Origin: an uncultured Kangiella sp.
GTDB taxonomy: Bacteria > Pseudomonadota > Gammaproteobacteria > Enterobacterales > Kangiellaceae
Reading direction: 5' to 3'
Assembly: GCA_947503345.1 (NCBI GenBank)
Contig: CANNCW010000001.1
Location: 124,001 to 188,000, forward strand
DNA: 64,000 bases
Positions 46,501 to 56,237 of this stretch are shown piece after piece. Each line of letters opens with the position of its first letter. Position 1 is the stretch's first letter. Under the pieces are notes generated by a model that was not told the origin of the DNA, searched no databases, and was given only the letters and a program-made list of their open reading frames with translations. A program made the translations under genes and the position numbers.

Positions 46501-46660
46501 TCCTCATAAACATTAAGCGAACAAGAATACAGAATAAGCTTTAATAAAAAAAGCGGAAACTACCAAAACGACAGTCCTTTTCAGGTGACTCTTCTCCGTT
46601 ACAGGTGATACTATTAATCATTAATAGCTCTTCGATTGAGCATGATTAAAGGTTGCAAAG
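46501..46660. promoter_or_regulatory. Divergent promoter region with palindrome and CAGGTGA repeats
   Basis: Between the S9 peptidase and PaiB-like genes. CTATTAAT C ATTAATAG (46611-46627) is a perfect 17-base palindrome, and CAGGTGA occurs twice 20 bases apart (46582 and 46602). Both are plausible operator elements; the binding protein is unknown. Confidence 0.5.
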
Positions 46661-47272
46661 ATGTATCCACCATCCATTCATATTGAAAATGATTTATTAA
46701 AGCTAACACCTCTTATTAGGCAGTTTCCATTTGCCACAGTAATTTCCGTTTATGATGGAGAGGTTGAAGTCACCCAAGCACCGCTGGTTTTAGAAGAAAT
46801 CGATGGCAAACTCTTTCTTTATGGACATCTGGCAGGAAATAATATTCATGGCGAGCATTTAACCAACACCAAGGTTACAGTTATATTTCATGGCCCAAAT
46901 TGTTATATATCGCCGAATGATTACGCCACCAAACAACTACCCACTTGGAATAGCCTATCGATACATATCAAAGGTCATTGCCAAACCACCAAAGATCCCG
47001 ATGAGCTTTATAAAATCCTAGAAATGATGGCAGATCAATTTGAACAGAATAATCCATCAGACAAGCCTGATTACAAGATTCAAAGAACCGAAGAAAAAAC
47101 CGCGAGCCTGATTCACCATATCACAGGCTTTAAAATTGAAGTGACTGAAATTATTGGGCGCTACAAATTATCCAAAGATAAGTCAGAGGAAGATATAAGA
47201 TTGTCAGGTGAGAAATTAAAAGCTAGTGCTAAGATTGGAGCTGATGAATTAATTTCTCAATTACTGAAGTAG
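46661..47272 (+). CDS. PaiB-like FMN-binding protein
   Basis: 203 residues. MYPPSIH at the start, DGEVEVTQAPLVLEE, and WNSLSIHIKGHCQTTKD match the PaiB family (FMN-binding negative transcriptional regulator, split-barrel fold). The name comes from Bacillus PaiB, a protease-synthesis regulator; DNA binding in gammaproteobacteria is unproven. It is divergent from an S9 peptidase gene, an arrangement compatible with regulation of that peptidase. Confidence 0.85.
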   Translation: MYPPSIHIENDLLKLTPLIRQFPFATVISVYDGEVEVTQAPLVLEEIDGKLFLYGHLAGNNIHGEHLTNTKVTVIFHGPNCYISPNDYATKQLPTWNSLSIHIKGHCQTTKDPDELYKILEMMADQFEQNNPSDKPDYKIQRTEEKTASLIHHITGFKIEVTEIIGRYKLSKDKSEEDIRLSGEKLKASAKIGADELISQLLK

Positions 47273-47356
47273 GTTGGCGGTGAGCTTGCGAAACCCTACG
47301 AAGTAGTTGCAAGGCATTAAAATGTTTGATTACGAAAATATGAAACGGAGTTATTG

Positions 47357-47959
47357 ATGAGAACTAGACTAGTCCTCTTTTTGTTATTTTTTCTAACTAG
47401 CTGTGCAAAAAACACCATTAAAAATGATGAACTGCTTTTTGTTGGCTCTATGCAATGGACAAAATTAGTGCCAAGAGACTCAATTTTAATACAAAGTGAT
47501 AATAAAATTATTATAACCAACAGTTGTGGCGATGAATTTACTAAGTTCAAAAATACCAAACTCATATTTGGACCATCGCGAGACAAATACTTGGTTTCAA
47601 ACATCATTGGCGAGTGGTGCCAATCAAATTATGCTGTTACACATGATTCTATTTTAATACATGCTGTTTTAAGTGAAGGTCAGTGGCATACAGTATTTTC
47701 AGAAGAAATTTATAAACTCGAAAGTGGTCGCGAAATTATAGCCCCTATGCATAATATCAATATAGGGGATCTCAACTTTGATGATTTACGCAATAGCATT
47801 AATGAAAAGTTTTATTTAGGAGATACAGAAGACTATTCTGAAGATCGGTTAGACCATTTGATACGAAAAGGATACATATACCTAGAAGGTAAAGAAGTTC
47901 TTTTGGAAAGCGGTATATACATTGAAGATTTAGAAAAGGCATTCCGCGCTGGGTTGTAA
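47357..47959 (+). CDS. Putative lipoprotein, function unknown
   Basis: 200 residues from ATG 47357 (CGGAG upstream; the frame extends one codon to TTG). The N-terminus is a lipoprotein signal (LFLLFFLTSC). The rest has several Cys (NSCGDEF, GEWCQSN) and an acidic C-terminal half with two similar LIRKGYIYLEG / LLESGIYIEDL segments. I recognise no family. Confidence 0.65.
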   Translation: MRTRLVLFLLFFLTSCAKNTIKNDELLFVGSMQWTKLVPRDSILIQSDNKIIITNSCGDEFTKFKNTKLIFGPSRDKYLVSNIIGEWCQSNYAVTHDSILIHAVLSEGQWHTVFSEEIYKLESGREIIAPMHNINIGDLNFDDLRNSINEKFYLGDTEDYSEDRLDHLIRKGYIYLEGKEVLLESGIYIEDLEKAFRAGL

Positions 47960-48088
47960 TAATTTAAAGACTGAAATTAACCCATTGCTTGGCCTTTTAA
48001 GTAGATATTGCAACTTTTAGGGCGCAATTTTCATTCTTTAAAATTCTTAGACTAAGCTTTAACAAAGTATAAACAACGGATAAGGATT

Positions 48089-48580
48089 TTAACGGCGTTT
48101 AGGTGTCCATGCCCATATCATCGTAGCTTCTATAGGCTCCTTCCCCTCTTCATCCGTAACCGTCACCGCTACATCGACTTCGCCTTTTTCGGTAGTTAAT
48201 ATATTTTCAATTTGCTCATCGGTTAAGTGGGCTTTTGCCGTTAAAGCGCCTTTTGCACGCTTTACGAAGTTCACTTGCATGGTTTTAATCACTGGAATTT
48301 TGTCATCGGGAACATTCATACCCACAACCATTCCAGTTGCAGTTTCAGCCACTAGCGCCATTCCTGCTGCATGAATAGTACCAATATGGTTTTGGACTTT
48401 TTTACGGTTTTCTAACTTAAAGATTGATTCAGTGTTAGTTAGCTTCAATACTTCAACCTTAGCCGTTCCAACTAATTTAACAGTGCTTCGAAGGGCGAAA
48501 TTTAACGCTGGCATTTGTAGAAATGCAGGCAATTTTTTGGTTTTAGCCACAGCTTTGGCAAGACGATTAGGCTTAGTCAT
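48089..48580 (-). CDS. DUF4442 hotdog-fold protein
   Basis: 163 residues of a thioesterase-like hotdog fold of the DUF4442 type: KVQNHIGTIHAAGMALVAETATG is the central helix with the Asn-His-x-Gly-x-x-His pattern seen in such enzymes. Activity is not established for most members; acyl-CoA hydrolysis is plausible. It is divergent from a membrane peroxiredoxin gene. Confidence 0.82.
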   Translation of the reverse strand: MTKPNRLAKAVAKTKKLPAFLQMPALNFALRSTVKLVGTAKVEVLKLTNTESIFKLENRKKVQNHIGTIHAAGMALVAETATGMVVGMNVPDDKIPVIKTMQVNFVKRAKGALTAKAHLTDEQIENILTTEKGEVDVAVTVTDEEGKEPIEATMIWAWTPKRR

Positions 48581-48678
48581 ATGTATTTTCAGATTTATCT
48601 AACTTGAAGTAAGATTACTCTGTAATATTTAGCCTGTAAAGTGGTCATACCATTATAACTTTAACTATAAGGACGCTT

Positions 48679-49530
48679 ATGTTCAGCCAAAGTCTGCTCA
48701 AATCATTATTTATTAGCTTCATCACGGTACTATCGTTTGGCGTTTCTGTTTATGCGATCGGCGAACTTTTCAATGGCTTTGACTTGGCCTGGGTTGGGGC
48801 TTTATTAGCAGCCGCTCCTTTCGCTTTGCTCTTGAGCTGGTTCTTTTTAATCGGCACAGCTAGAACCAGTGCTAATTTGATGATTATGTTAGAAGCTTCG
48901 ATTATAGGTTCAATTGTTGCCGCTATTGGTTTCTTTTACAATCCGAGCTTTAATTATTTACCCATTGGTTTGGCTTTAGTTGCCACCATCAGCACTGCAA
49001 TTTATATCTTTTGGTATTCACGCTTTAATAACCGAGATAATTCAAAATTAGCCCCTGGGAAATCATTACCCGAAGTTGAACTGGTCGATATAAACGGCGA
49101 ATTAATCAATACCAATAGTTTTATCGGCAAGAAAACCTTGATGATTTTCTATCGTGGTAACTGGTGTCCGCTTTGTATGGTGCAAATAAAAGAGTTGGCA
49201 CAGGAATACCAAGAGCTTGCAAGTGATGGCGTTCGAATAGCCCTTGTTAGCCCGCAAAGCGCAAAACATACCCGCTCACTGGCAAAGAAATTTGATGTGC
49301 CTTTTGAGTACTATGTGGACAAAGACAATCAAGCAGCTAAAAAACTTGGGATCTTTGCTGAAAAAGGCTTACCTTTTGGTTTGCAACTACTAGGCTATGA
49401 TACTGATACGGTCATGCCAACGGTATTGATCACCGATAGTGACAATAAGATCCATTTTGCTGATTTAACCGATAACTATCGAGTGCGCCCCGAACCTGCC
49501 ACTTTCAAAGAAATTTTAAGTAAGATTTAA
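48679..49530 (+). CDS. Membrane-anchored peroxiredoxin-like protein
   Basis: 283 residues. Four hydrophobic segments fill the first 113 residues; the C-terminal domain is AhpC/TSA-like with FYRGNWCPLC (Cys163, Cys166) and ALVSPQS. It is related in its active site to the exported protein at 27345. It may reduce peroxides or exchange disulfides at the membrane, with the redox domain's side of the membrane unclear. Confidence 0.83.
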   Translation: MFSQSLLKSLFISFITVLSFGVSVYAIGELFNGFDLAWVGALLAAAPFALLLSWFFLIGTARTSANLMIMLEASIIGSIVAAIGFFYNPSFNYLPIGLALVATISTAIYIFWYSRFNNRDNSKLAPGKSLPEVELVDINGELINTNSFIGKKTLMIFYRGNWCPLCMVQIKELAQEYQELASDGVRIALVSPQSAKHTRSLAKKFDVPFEYYVDKDNQAAKKLGIFAEKGLPFGLQLLGYDTDTVMPTVLITDSDNKIHFADLTDNYRVRPEPATFKEILSKI

Positions 49531-49558
49531 TCCTCATTTTAGTGTAAAAAACTGTTTC

Positions 49559-49582
49559 AAAGGGCTGTTTGGCCCTTTTTTT
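49559..49582 (+). terminator. Rho-independent terminator after the membrane peroxiredoxin gene
   Basis: AAAGGGC and GCCCTTT pair around a short loop, followed by TTTTT. Confidence 0.8.
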
Positions 49583-49618
49583 GTGCTAATCTAATGCTTA
49601 ATTTCCACCAATTAAATA

Positions 49619-51475
49619 ATGATTATGAATATAAAATTATCTTTAACTGCATTAGCCATTAGTGTGGCTTTATATGGATGTAATGACTCGGTACAACAAG
49701 AGCGTACAATTCCAGACCAAGCAAAGCAAGAAGAAGTAAAGCCAGCTGAAGTTGCAGAAGTAAAAATGACCGCTGAAGAAGCTTCAGCAGAATTAAATAA
49801 ATTATTCCAAGACAATTTCCAAGCAGGGTTGGCACTAAATCCAATTCAGGCGACAGCAATTGGCATTCCTGGTTACAACGATAAGTTACCTAATTTTCTA
49901 TCGCCTGAATATCAAGAGAAGAGCCGTCAATTTGGAGATGAATGGGTAGCCAAAATTAAAAATATTGATCGTAACTTATTATCAGGGCAAGACCGTTTAA
50001 GTTATGACGTTTATATGTATAACGCAGAGCTTGGTAAACAAGGGGAGCAATTTCCTGGTGAATTAATCCCAATCAACCAATCTTCTAATATCGGCAGTTT
50101 CTTTGCTCAATTAGGTTCTGGTCAATCATTCCAGCCATTTAAGACGGTTGAAGATTATGACAATTGGTTAAAGCGTATTGATGGTGGCCAAGTTATCATG
50201 GAGCAAGCTATCAAAAATATGCAATTGGGCATTGAAAAAGGAGTAACCCAACCTAAAGCTTTGATGGAAAAAGTATTACCTCAATTTGAAGCGCATATTG
50301 TTGACGATGTTACCAAAAGTGTTTTCTATCAACCGATTACTAATATGCCTGAAGATTTTTCTGATGAAGATAAAAAGCGTTTAACCGAAGCTTATAGCCT
50401 AGCAATTAGTGAGAAGATTGTTCCAACTTATAAAGAGTTATACCGCTTTATTGAGCAAGATTACTTACCAAAAGCTAGAACAACTTTTGGTTTAAGCGAA
50501 CATCCTAATGGTGAAGCTTGGTATAACTACCAATTAAAAACCTTTACCACTACCGATTTAACTGCCGAAGAGATTCATCAGTTTGGATTGAATGAAGTTG
50601 CTCGTATTCGTGGTGAGATGGAACAAGTCATGAAAGAAGTTGGCTTTGAAGGCACTCTAGCTGATTGGTTCAAATATGTACAAACCAATCCTGAGTTCTA
50701 TTACGATAATGAAGAAGAACTATTGCAGGGCTATCGTGACCTACAAGACAAGGTTAACAAACTATTACCATCCATGTTTGATATTCAACCTAAATCGGAT
50801 TATGAAGTAAAAGCGGTAGAAGCTTATCGCGCTGAATCAGCAGCGGGTGCTTCTTATATGCCAGGTACACCAGATGGTTCGCGACCTGGTGTTTTCTATG
50901 TGAATACCTTTAATTTAAAAGGTCAGCCTAAATTCGGTATGGAAACATTGTCTATCCATGAAGCAGCACCAGGACATCACTTCCAAATTTCTCTACAGCA
51001 AGAAGTAGAAGGTTTACCTATGTTCCGCCGCTTTGGGGGGTTAAGTGTCTTCTCTGAAGGTTGGGCTTTATACGCAGAATCTATTGGCAAAGAGATGGGT
51101 ATGTTTTCAGATCCAATGCAGTACTACGGCCGTTTAAGCGACGAAATGTTACGTGCTATGCGTTTAGTAGTTGATACAGGCTTACACGCAAAACAGTGGC
51201 CTCGCCAAAAAGCGATTGATTATATGATGGAAAATTCGTCTATGGCCGATACCGACGTGGTTTCAGAAGTAGAGCGTTATATCGCTTGGCCAGGACAAGC
51301 CGTTTCTTATAAAGTTGGTCAACGTGAAATCTCAAATATGCGAGCTGATGCAGAGAAGCGTTTAGGTGACAAGTTTGATATTCGTGAATTCCATCGTGAA
51401 GTTTTAATTGATGGCTCTTTACCAATGCCGGTACTAAAAACTAAGATTAACGAGTGGGTCGAATCTAAGCTTTAA
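49619..51475 (+). CDS. DUF885 family lipoprotein, second paralogue
   Basis: 618 residues with a lipobox (VALYGC). The same core as the protein at 30162: GSGQSFQPFKTVEDYDNWL, TPDGSRPGVFYVNT and SIHEAAPGHHFQ, so the metal-site residues are kept. The two share block after block along their whole length and arose by duplication, now 18 kb apart on opposite strands. The ribosome site is weak; an ATG two codons later is equally possible. Confidence 0.88.
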   Translation: MIMNIKLSLTALAISVALYGCNDSVQQERTIPDQAKQEEVKPAEVAEVKMTAEEASAELNKLFQDNFQAGLALNPIQATAIGIPGYNDKLPNFLSPEYQEKSRQFGDEWVAKIKNIDRNLLSGQDRLSYDVYMYNAELGKQGEQFPGELIPINQSSNIGSFFAQLGSGQSFQPFKTVEDYDNWLKRIDGGQVIMEQAIKNMQLGIEKGVTQPKALMEKVLPQFEAHIVDDVTKSVFYQPITNMPEDFSDEDKKRLTEAYSLAISEKIVPTYKELYRFIEQDYLPKARTTFGLSEHPNGEAWYNYQLKTFTTTDLTAEEIHQFGLNEVARIRGEMEQVMKEVGFEGTLADWFKYVQTNPEFYYDNEEELLQGYRDLQDKVNKLLPSMFDIQPKSDYEVKAVEAYRAESAAGASYMPGTPDGSRPGVFYVNTFNLKGQPKFGMETLSIHEAAPGHHFQISLQQEVEGLPMFRRFGGLSVFSEGWALYAESIGKEMGMFSDPMQYYGRLSDEMLRAMRLVVDTGLHAKQWPRQKAIDYMMENSSMADTDVVSEVERYIAWPGQAVSYKVGQREISNMRADAEKRLGDKFDIREFHREVLIDGSLPMPVLKTKINEWVESKL

Positions 51476-51491
51476 TATTATTCATAAAAAC

Positions 51492-51516
51492 AAAAAGGAG
51501 CCTAAGGCTCCTTTTT
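51492..51516. terminator. Bidirectional terminator
   Basis: AAAAAGGAGCC (51492-51502) pairs with GGCTCCTTTTT (51506-51516) around TAA, between the convergent DUF885 and cupin genes. Confidence 0.9.
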
Positions 51517-51881
51517 TATATCCAGTCCAAATCCTTAGAGTCAAGCCGCCTTTCATCTTCAACCTCACCGGTATTCACAACCGACTTTGGCTCGATCATT
51601 AAAAAGTGCGTTTCTTCTTCAGCAAAGGGACAATGCTGCACACCTTTTGGAACGATAAACATTTCCCCTGCGTTTAAAACAATGTTCTTAGCTTCAAGCT
51701 TAATGGTTAATTGGCCCTTAAAGACAATAAATAATTCGTCAGCATCATCATGTTGATGCCAGATTAACTCACCCTGTCCTTTTGCAATTTTAACTAATTG
51801 TCCATTAGACTCCGCCAATACTTTTGGTGTCCAATGTTCATCAAATAATGCAAATTTTTCTTCTAGATTGATTTTATTCAT
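51516..51881 (-). CDS. Cupin-domain protein
   Basis: 121 residues from ATG 51881, overlapping the end of the DUF1851 gene by 8 bases. One cupin barrel: WHQHDDADELFIVFKG (motif 1 with His, His, Glu) and GEMFIVPKGVQHCPF (motif 2 with His) would bind a metal. No function can be assigned; such small cupins are often binding or dioxygenase-like proteins. It ends the operon that includes DUF1851 and GNAT genes. Confidence 0.85.
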   Translation of the reverse strand: MNKINLEEKFALFDEHWTPKVLAESNGQLVKIAKGQGELIWHQHDDADELFIVFKGQLTIKLEAKNIVLNAGEMFIVPKGVQHCPFAEEETHFLMIEPKSVVNTGEVEDERRLDSKDLDWI

Positions 51882-52326
51882 CAATTACAATCTCGACTTT
51901 ATCTCCAGATTTTAGATCTTTTGTTTTAAAGGCCAATTCACCTGTAAATTTCAAATACTCGTAAACCGAACCTAATCTTAAATTAGAAATTGAATACTCT
52001 CCCCCCAGTACCGCTGGCATGATCATACAATAGCATTGCCCAACCTCCAATTTACCAAAATGTTCTTCAGCAGGGTCAATAAGATCTAATAACTGCCAAT
52101 CTTGCTTATATTTTTCATCTGAAAATATAACTTCAAGCTCAGATTGATTTTCGGCTTCTAGTCTAGCAAAAAGCTCTTCGGGGCAAATCCTCCAAAAGTT
52201 ATGGTTCACATCTTCAACGAAACAATTACCCATAGAATTAACTAACAATACATTAGTGACCTCAGGAATAATCCAAGACCATGACTCATTTATAGCTTTT
52301 ATTATTTTATATTCATCAAATTTCAT
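51874..52326 (-). CDS. DUF1851 (Tdi1-like immunity) protein
   Basis: 150 residues. The C-terminal half (VGQCYCMIMPAVLGGEYS, GSVYEYLKFTGELA) matches DUF1851, the C-terminal domain of type VI secretion immunity protein Tdi1, and the N-terminal part has the GAD-like NCFVEDVNHNFWRICPEE. In known cases it neutralises an ADP-ribosyltransferase effector. No toxin or type VI gene is next to it, so it may be an orphan immunity gene or have a different role. Overlaps the cupin gene. Confidence 0.78.
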   Translation of the reverse strand: MKFDEYKIIKAINESWSWIIPEVTNVLLVNSMGNCFVEDVNHNFWRICPEELFARLEAENQSELEVIFSDEKYKQDWQLLDLIDPAEEHFGKLEVGQCYCMIMPAVLGGEYSISNLRLGSVYEYLKFTGELAFKTKDLKSGDKVEIVIDE

Positions 52327-52332
52327 ATTAAG

Positions 52333-52878
52333 TTATTCGGGTATTTTTAAGGTACTCTTTAACACACCATAAGCCAGCTCATCTTGCCAATCGTCACCGT
52401 ACTTAAAGTGCTCTTTAAACAAACCTTCCTGAGTCATGCCATAACGTTGCATCAACTTATAGGAAGCGGTATTTCTTGGATCACAATACGCCACTAATTT
52501 ATGAAAATCCCAGTAATCATTAATATGTTTAACTAAAGCATCCATAGACTCTGAGCCATAGCCTTTTCCATGAGCTTCGGTATGAAATTTGTAACCAATT
52601 TCTATTTGTAGGTTTTCTTTTGATTTATATCGAAAACCCACGTCTCCAATAAGCTTTCCCGAATCTTTTAATGCTACTGCTAATGCTTGCCAAGCCCCTT
52701 CTTCTCCAACCCAATCTTTTTGAAAACCCACAAACATTTCTTTAACGGCATCTTTAGACTCAACTGGCCTAATATATTTCATTACTTGCGGATCTAAGCC
52801 GTATTCACAATATTCTTCGAAATCACTTTCGAGCATAGGACGTAAAATTAAGCGTTCTGTGTTTATGGTAGGTATCAT
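52333..52878 (-). CDS. GNAT N-acetyltransferase, RimJ-like
   Basis: 181 residues. TERLILRPMLESDFEEY and the acetyl-CoA loop AHGKGYGSESM are typical of the RimJ/RimL group, which acetylates ribosomal or small-molecule amines. The substrate is unknown. Its ATG overlaps the stop of the AddA-like gene (ATGA), so it is translationally coupled to that operon. Confidence 0.88.
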   Translation of the reverse strand: MIPTINTERLILRPMLESDFEEYCEYGLDPQVMKYIRPVESKDAVKEMFVGFQKDWVGEEGAWQALAVALKDSGKLIGDVGFRYKSKENLQIEIGYKFHTEAHGKGYGSESMDALVKHINDYWDFHKLVAYCDPRNTASYKLMQRYGMTQEGLFKEHFKYGDDWQDELAYGVLKSTLKIPE

Positions 52879-55800
52879 TTTATTTCCATAAATTTTTGGT
52901 GCATTGGATAATACAAAGCTTTTCGAATTGCTCGATTATCCAACTGCGATACAGCTTGTTCGTATTTATTTAACTGAGGCGCATAACGTTCGACTTCTGT
53001 AGCAAAAAACTCATCCAGATTAGAGCCTTGATGCTCACCAGTTTTATAATCAATTATCCAGCGGATATTATTTTCGTCAACAAAACTTCTATCAATAATT
53101 AAATTACTAATTTCCGCTTGTCCATCTAATTTGACTATTCTTTGCGTAATGGGCCATTCACACTCTGCTTCAATATGGTTAGATAAAATCCAGTTTAATT
53201 TTTTATCTTGTTGCATAAACTTGATAGCTCTTTCGATCTTAAGCAAACCCAACTGGCGCTCTTGTTCATCGCTTAGCTGTTCAGCCAAAGCGCTCTTTAT
53301 TGAGCGATATTCGGAATTTACCACTTCATCAAAAGTCACCAAACCGTTACCAACAGATTCTAATACTTGATGAACAATAGTCCCTACCACTCGCGCTAAA
53401 TCACTAGCCCAATCAAAATCAATGCTGACATCTTCATCTTTAATTGTATTTCTGCTCGGTAAACTATTTATTATTGTCGGGCACTTTAAGTCTGGACTTA
53501 ATCGGTACCAGCTCACTATTCCCTCATCATCAAGGGTATCAACCTCATCAATCTCCAATGAATCGAAAGCTTTCTCAATAGAAAATTGATATGCTGATTT
53601 CAAATAATACAGCAATGATTGCTTGGATATAGCGTTAACGACCAGTTCATCCTTTTTCTCATCAACTTTAGTTTTTAATTCACAACTCAAGAATAATCTG
53701 TTTTTAGCTCGCGTCGCAGCTACATACAACAAGCGAGCATCTTCAAATTGTGCTTTTTTATTCTGGATATCTCGTGCTAATTGATAAATCGGCTCTTTAG
53801 TCTCTTGGGCTTGAATGGGCGCCAATAAATAGTGTTGCTCATAGCCTGAAGAAAATTCTTCCCATAATAATAATTGATGCTCATCTGAGCGTTTGCGCTT
53901 TTCTAACGACGGCAAAAACACACTATCAAATTCCAATCCCTTGGACTTATGCATGGTCATAATTTCAACATCATGCGGACTCTTCTTCTGCTCGGCATAG
54001 AGTTGCGATAAGGCTGTTTCAATAACGTTTGCAGATATTATGCTTTGTGACTCTTCCAGCTCAATGAGGACTCTAAAAAACGATCCCGCTTCTGATAGGC
54101 CACCCTCATTTAATAGACCGCTTGGCCCACCAACTGTTAACCATAAGGTTTCTAATATTTGGCTAAGCGGTTTACGACCTTTATTATTCAATGCTTGGAT
54201 AAATTTGTCAGCAACCCGTTTTAATCGCTTAGCACCATCCTCACTTAAAAAATCCACCGACTGATATTCTGAAAAATACTTTATATAGTGAGGGCCATGC
54301 TTTTGCTGTAATCGACTAATATCAGTAAGTGAAAGCCCCACGTAAGGAGATTTTAAAATTCCAACCAATGCTATCCCGTCATTCGGCTGCAACAAAAATC
54401 TTGCCATAGCGATCAAGTCCCCAATAATCGCTTTAAACTTCAACAGTTGCATATCCTTTGCATAAAAGCTAATACCAGCATTATTTAACGCAGCAGCAAT
54501 TGGCTCTGCGTGACTCCTGCCACGAACTAAAATAGCAATCGACTGTTTAGGGTCTTGTGCTTTTAATTCCAGAATTTGATGCGCTATAGTATTTGCTTCT
54601 GATTGCGCGGAAAGATCAAAGCTTGGAGTGAATGTCACTCCATCTAAATCTGAAAATCCTTTCATTGCCTCCGCCGGTGAATAGTTAACGGCACCTAACA
54701 ATGAATCGTTATATTGGGGGAATATTTTTGAAAAGTTGCTGTTAACCCATTCTATAATACTTGCTGAAGAGCGGAAGTTAGCAGTTAGTGTTAAGGGCTC
54801 AATATCAATGTCACCAATGCCCTCTTGTTGGGTTTTAATAAACAAGCCTACATTAGCTTCGCGGAAACGATAAATCGACTGCATCGGATCGCCCACTAAA
54901 AATAATGTACGACCATCTCCTTTTTGCCACCCTGCAATCAGTTTATTTAACAAGCGGTACTGAGTAAAAGATGTATCTTGGAATTCATCCACTAAGATAT
55001 GTGAAATCTGATAATCAAGTTTTAAAGCCAGCTCGGACGGTTCCTCGAAATATCCCAAAGCCCTATCGGCAGCTAACGCAATTTCAATAAAGTCTGCTTC
55101 AGAACGAGATTGAAAGTCCACATTTAATTCAATAGTAGCCAAACGTAATAACTTTAATAATGCACTCAGTAACTCTTGTTGTTCATCGCTATATACTGCC
55201 AATGGAAACTGGTTAATATCTGCTAATGCTTCTGCAAATCCATTCACTTCCGACCAACTTAAAAACAGCTCCTTTAAATCCACTTTAATTTGCTTGCCAA
55301 TAGCTTTATCTTCACCCTCTAAGTCTTTATCTGCCAATAAGCCTTGGTTTTTATTCAAGCTTTTTCTAAAAGTTCCTGATCCGGTCAAGCAAAAGTCAGC
55401 TACAGCTTTCCACTCCAATAAATGGTCCGCATTAAATTCTGGTAACTCGTTAATCTGTCTTAGGGACGATAAAGAATGCTTATCATCAATAAAACCTGAT
55501 GCAAAATGAATGGCCTGAAGCAAAGCAGGCTCTTGTAATAAATGCGTATATTGCGCTAACTGTTGCAGTCTTAAATTTGCAATCTCCGTAATACCTTGCT
55601 GTAACACGCTAATGTCTAATTCACCAGCGCCTAACAAGCGCAACCATTGATCACGCTTGGCTAACATCTTTGCTAATAAGCCAATCAAGCGTTCAACCTG
55701 ATTGTCTAAATGCCCTAGCAATAAAGTTAATTCTCGTGAATATTCTTGGTCATTAAGGTAACTTAAAACCGATCGGGCGGCTTCTTGATACGAATCTTGC

Positions 55801-56237
55801 GGGAACTCAGCAATTCCCAATGAACCACCTAAATTACTAATCAGGGGCATTTGATTGGCTATTAAACTGGATAAGGAATCAATGGTTAAAATTCGCAATC
55901 GATGTGAATTTTTTAGCAGGTTCCATTGCTTTTCATGATCTCTTTCTAAAACCTGATTAGCCAGATACCAGCTTTTCTTTTCATGAGCAGCTTCTGGCTC
56001 AGGTTCAGATGCTGATAGCAAAGACTCAATTAACCGCAGACGCATCTCTGCCGCCGCTTTACGGGTAAAAGTTACCGCCACGATTTCTTCAGGATTTTCC
56101 GCAATGGTTAGTAGGTTTAAAATCCGTTGCGTTAATAAACTAGTTTTACCCGCACCCGCTGGCGCTTGCACGATAAAAGATTGCTTATAGTCAATAGCAA
56201 TATCACGAACTAACTGATCAGGAGCTGGCTTATTCAT
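52875..56237 (-). CDS. UvrD/AddA-type helicase-nuclease
   Basis: 1120 residues. Superfamily I motifs: Walker A QAPAGAGKTSLLTQR, motif II LVDEFQDTS, motif III FLVGDPMQSIYRFR, motif V IMTMHKSKGLEFD, motif VI LLYVAATRAKNRLF. A C-terminal PD-(D/E)XK nuclease domain is shown by IVHQVLE and RWIIDYKTGEH. It is the AddA-like half of a double-strand-break repair complex pairing with the protein encoded just upstream, whose frame overlaps its start by 8 bases. The pair likely replaces or supplements RecBCD. Confidence 0.93.
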   Translation of the reverse strand: MNKPAPDQLVRDIAIDYKQSFIVQAPAGAGKTSLLTQRILNLLTIAENPEEIVAVTFTRKAAAEMRLRLIESLLSASEPEPEAAHEKKSWYLANQVLERDHEKQWNLLKNSHRLRILTIDSLSSLIANQMPLISNLGGSLGIAEFPQDSYQEAARSVLSYLNDQEYSRELTLLLGHLDNQVERLIGLLAKMLAKRDQWLRLLGAGELDISVLQQGITEIANLRLQQLAQYTHLLQEPALLQAIHFASGFIDDKHSLSSLRQINELPEFNADHLLEWKAVADFCLTGSGTFRKSLNKNQGLLADKDLEGEDKAIGKQIKVDLKELFLSWSEVNGFAEALADINQFPLAVYSDEQQELLSALLKLLRLATIELNVDFQSRSEADFIEIALAADRALGYFEEPSELALKLDYQISHILVDEFQDTSFTQYRLLNKLIAGWQKGDGRTLFLVGDPMQSIYRFREANVGLFIKTQQEGIGDIDIEPLTLTANFRSSASIIEWVNSNFSKIFPQYNDSLLGAVNYSPAEAMKGFSDLDGVTFTPSFDLSAQSEANTIAHQILELKAQDPKQSIAILVRGRSHAEPIAAALNNAGISFYAKDMQLLKFKAIIGDLIAMARFLLQPNDGIALVGILKSPYVGLSLTDISRLQQKHGPHYIKYFSEYQSVDFLSEDGAKRLKRVADKFIQALNNKGRKPLSQILETLWLTVGGPSGLLNEGGLSEAGSFFRVLIELEESQSIISANVIETALSQLYAEQKKSPHDVEIMTMHKSKGLEFDSVFLPSLEKRKRSDEHQLLLWEEFSSGYEQHYLLAPIQAQETKEPIYQLARDIQNKKAQFEDARLLYVAATRAKNRLFLSCELKTKVDEKKDELVVNAISKQSLLYYLKSAYQFSIEKAFDSLEIDEVDTLDDEGIVSWYRLSPDLKCPTIINSLPSRNTIKDEDVSIDFDWASDLARVVGTIVHQVLESVGNGLVTFDEVVNSEYRSIKSALAEQLSDEQERQLGLLKIERAIKFMQQDKKLNWILSNHIEAECEWPITQRIVKLDGQAEISNLIIDRSFVDENNIRWIIDYKTGEHQGSNLDEFFATEVERYAPQLNKYEQAVSQLDNRAIRKALYYPMHQKFMEIK

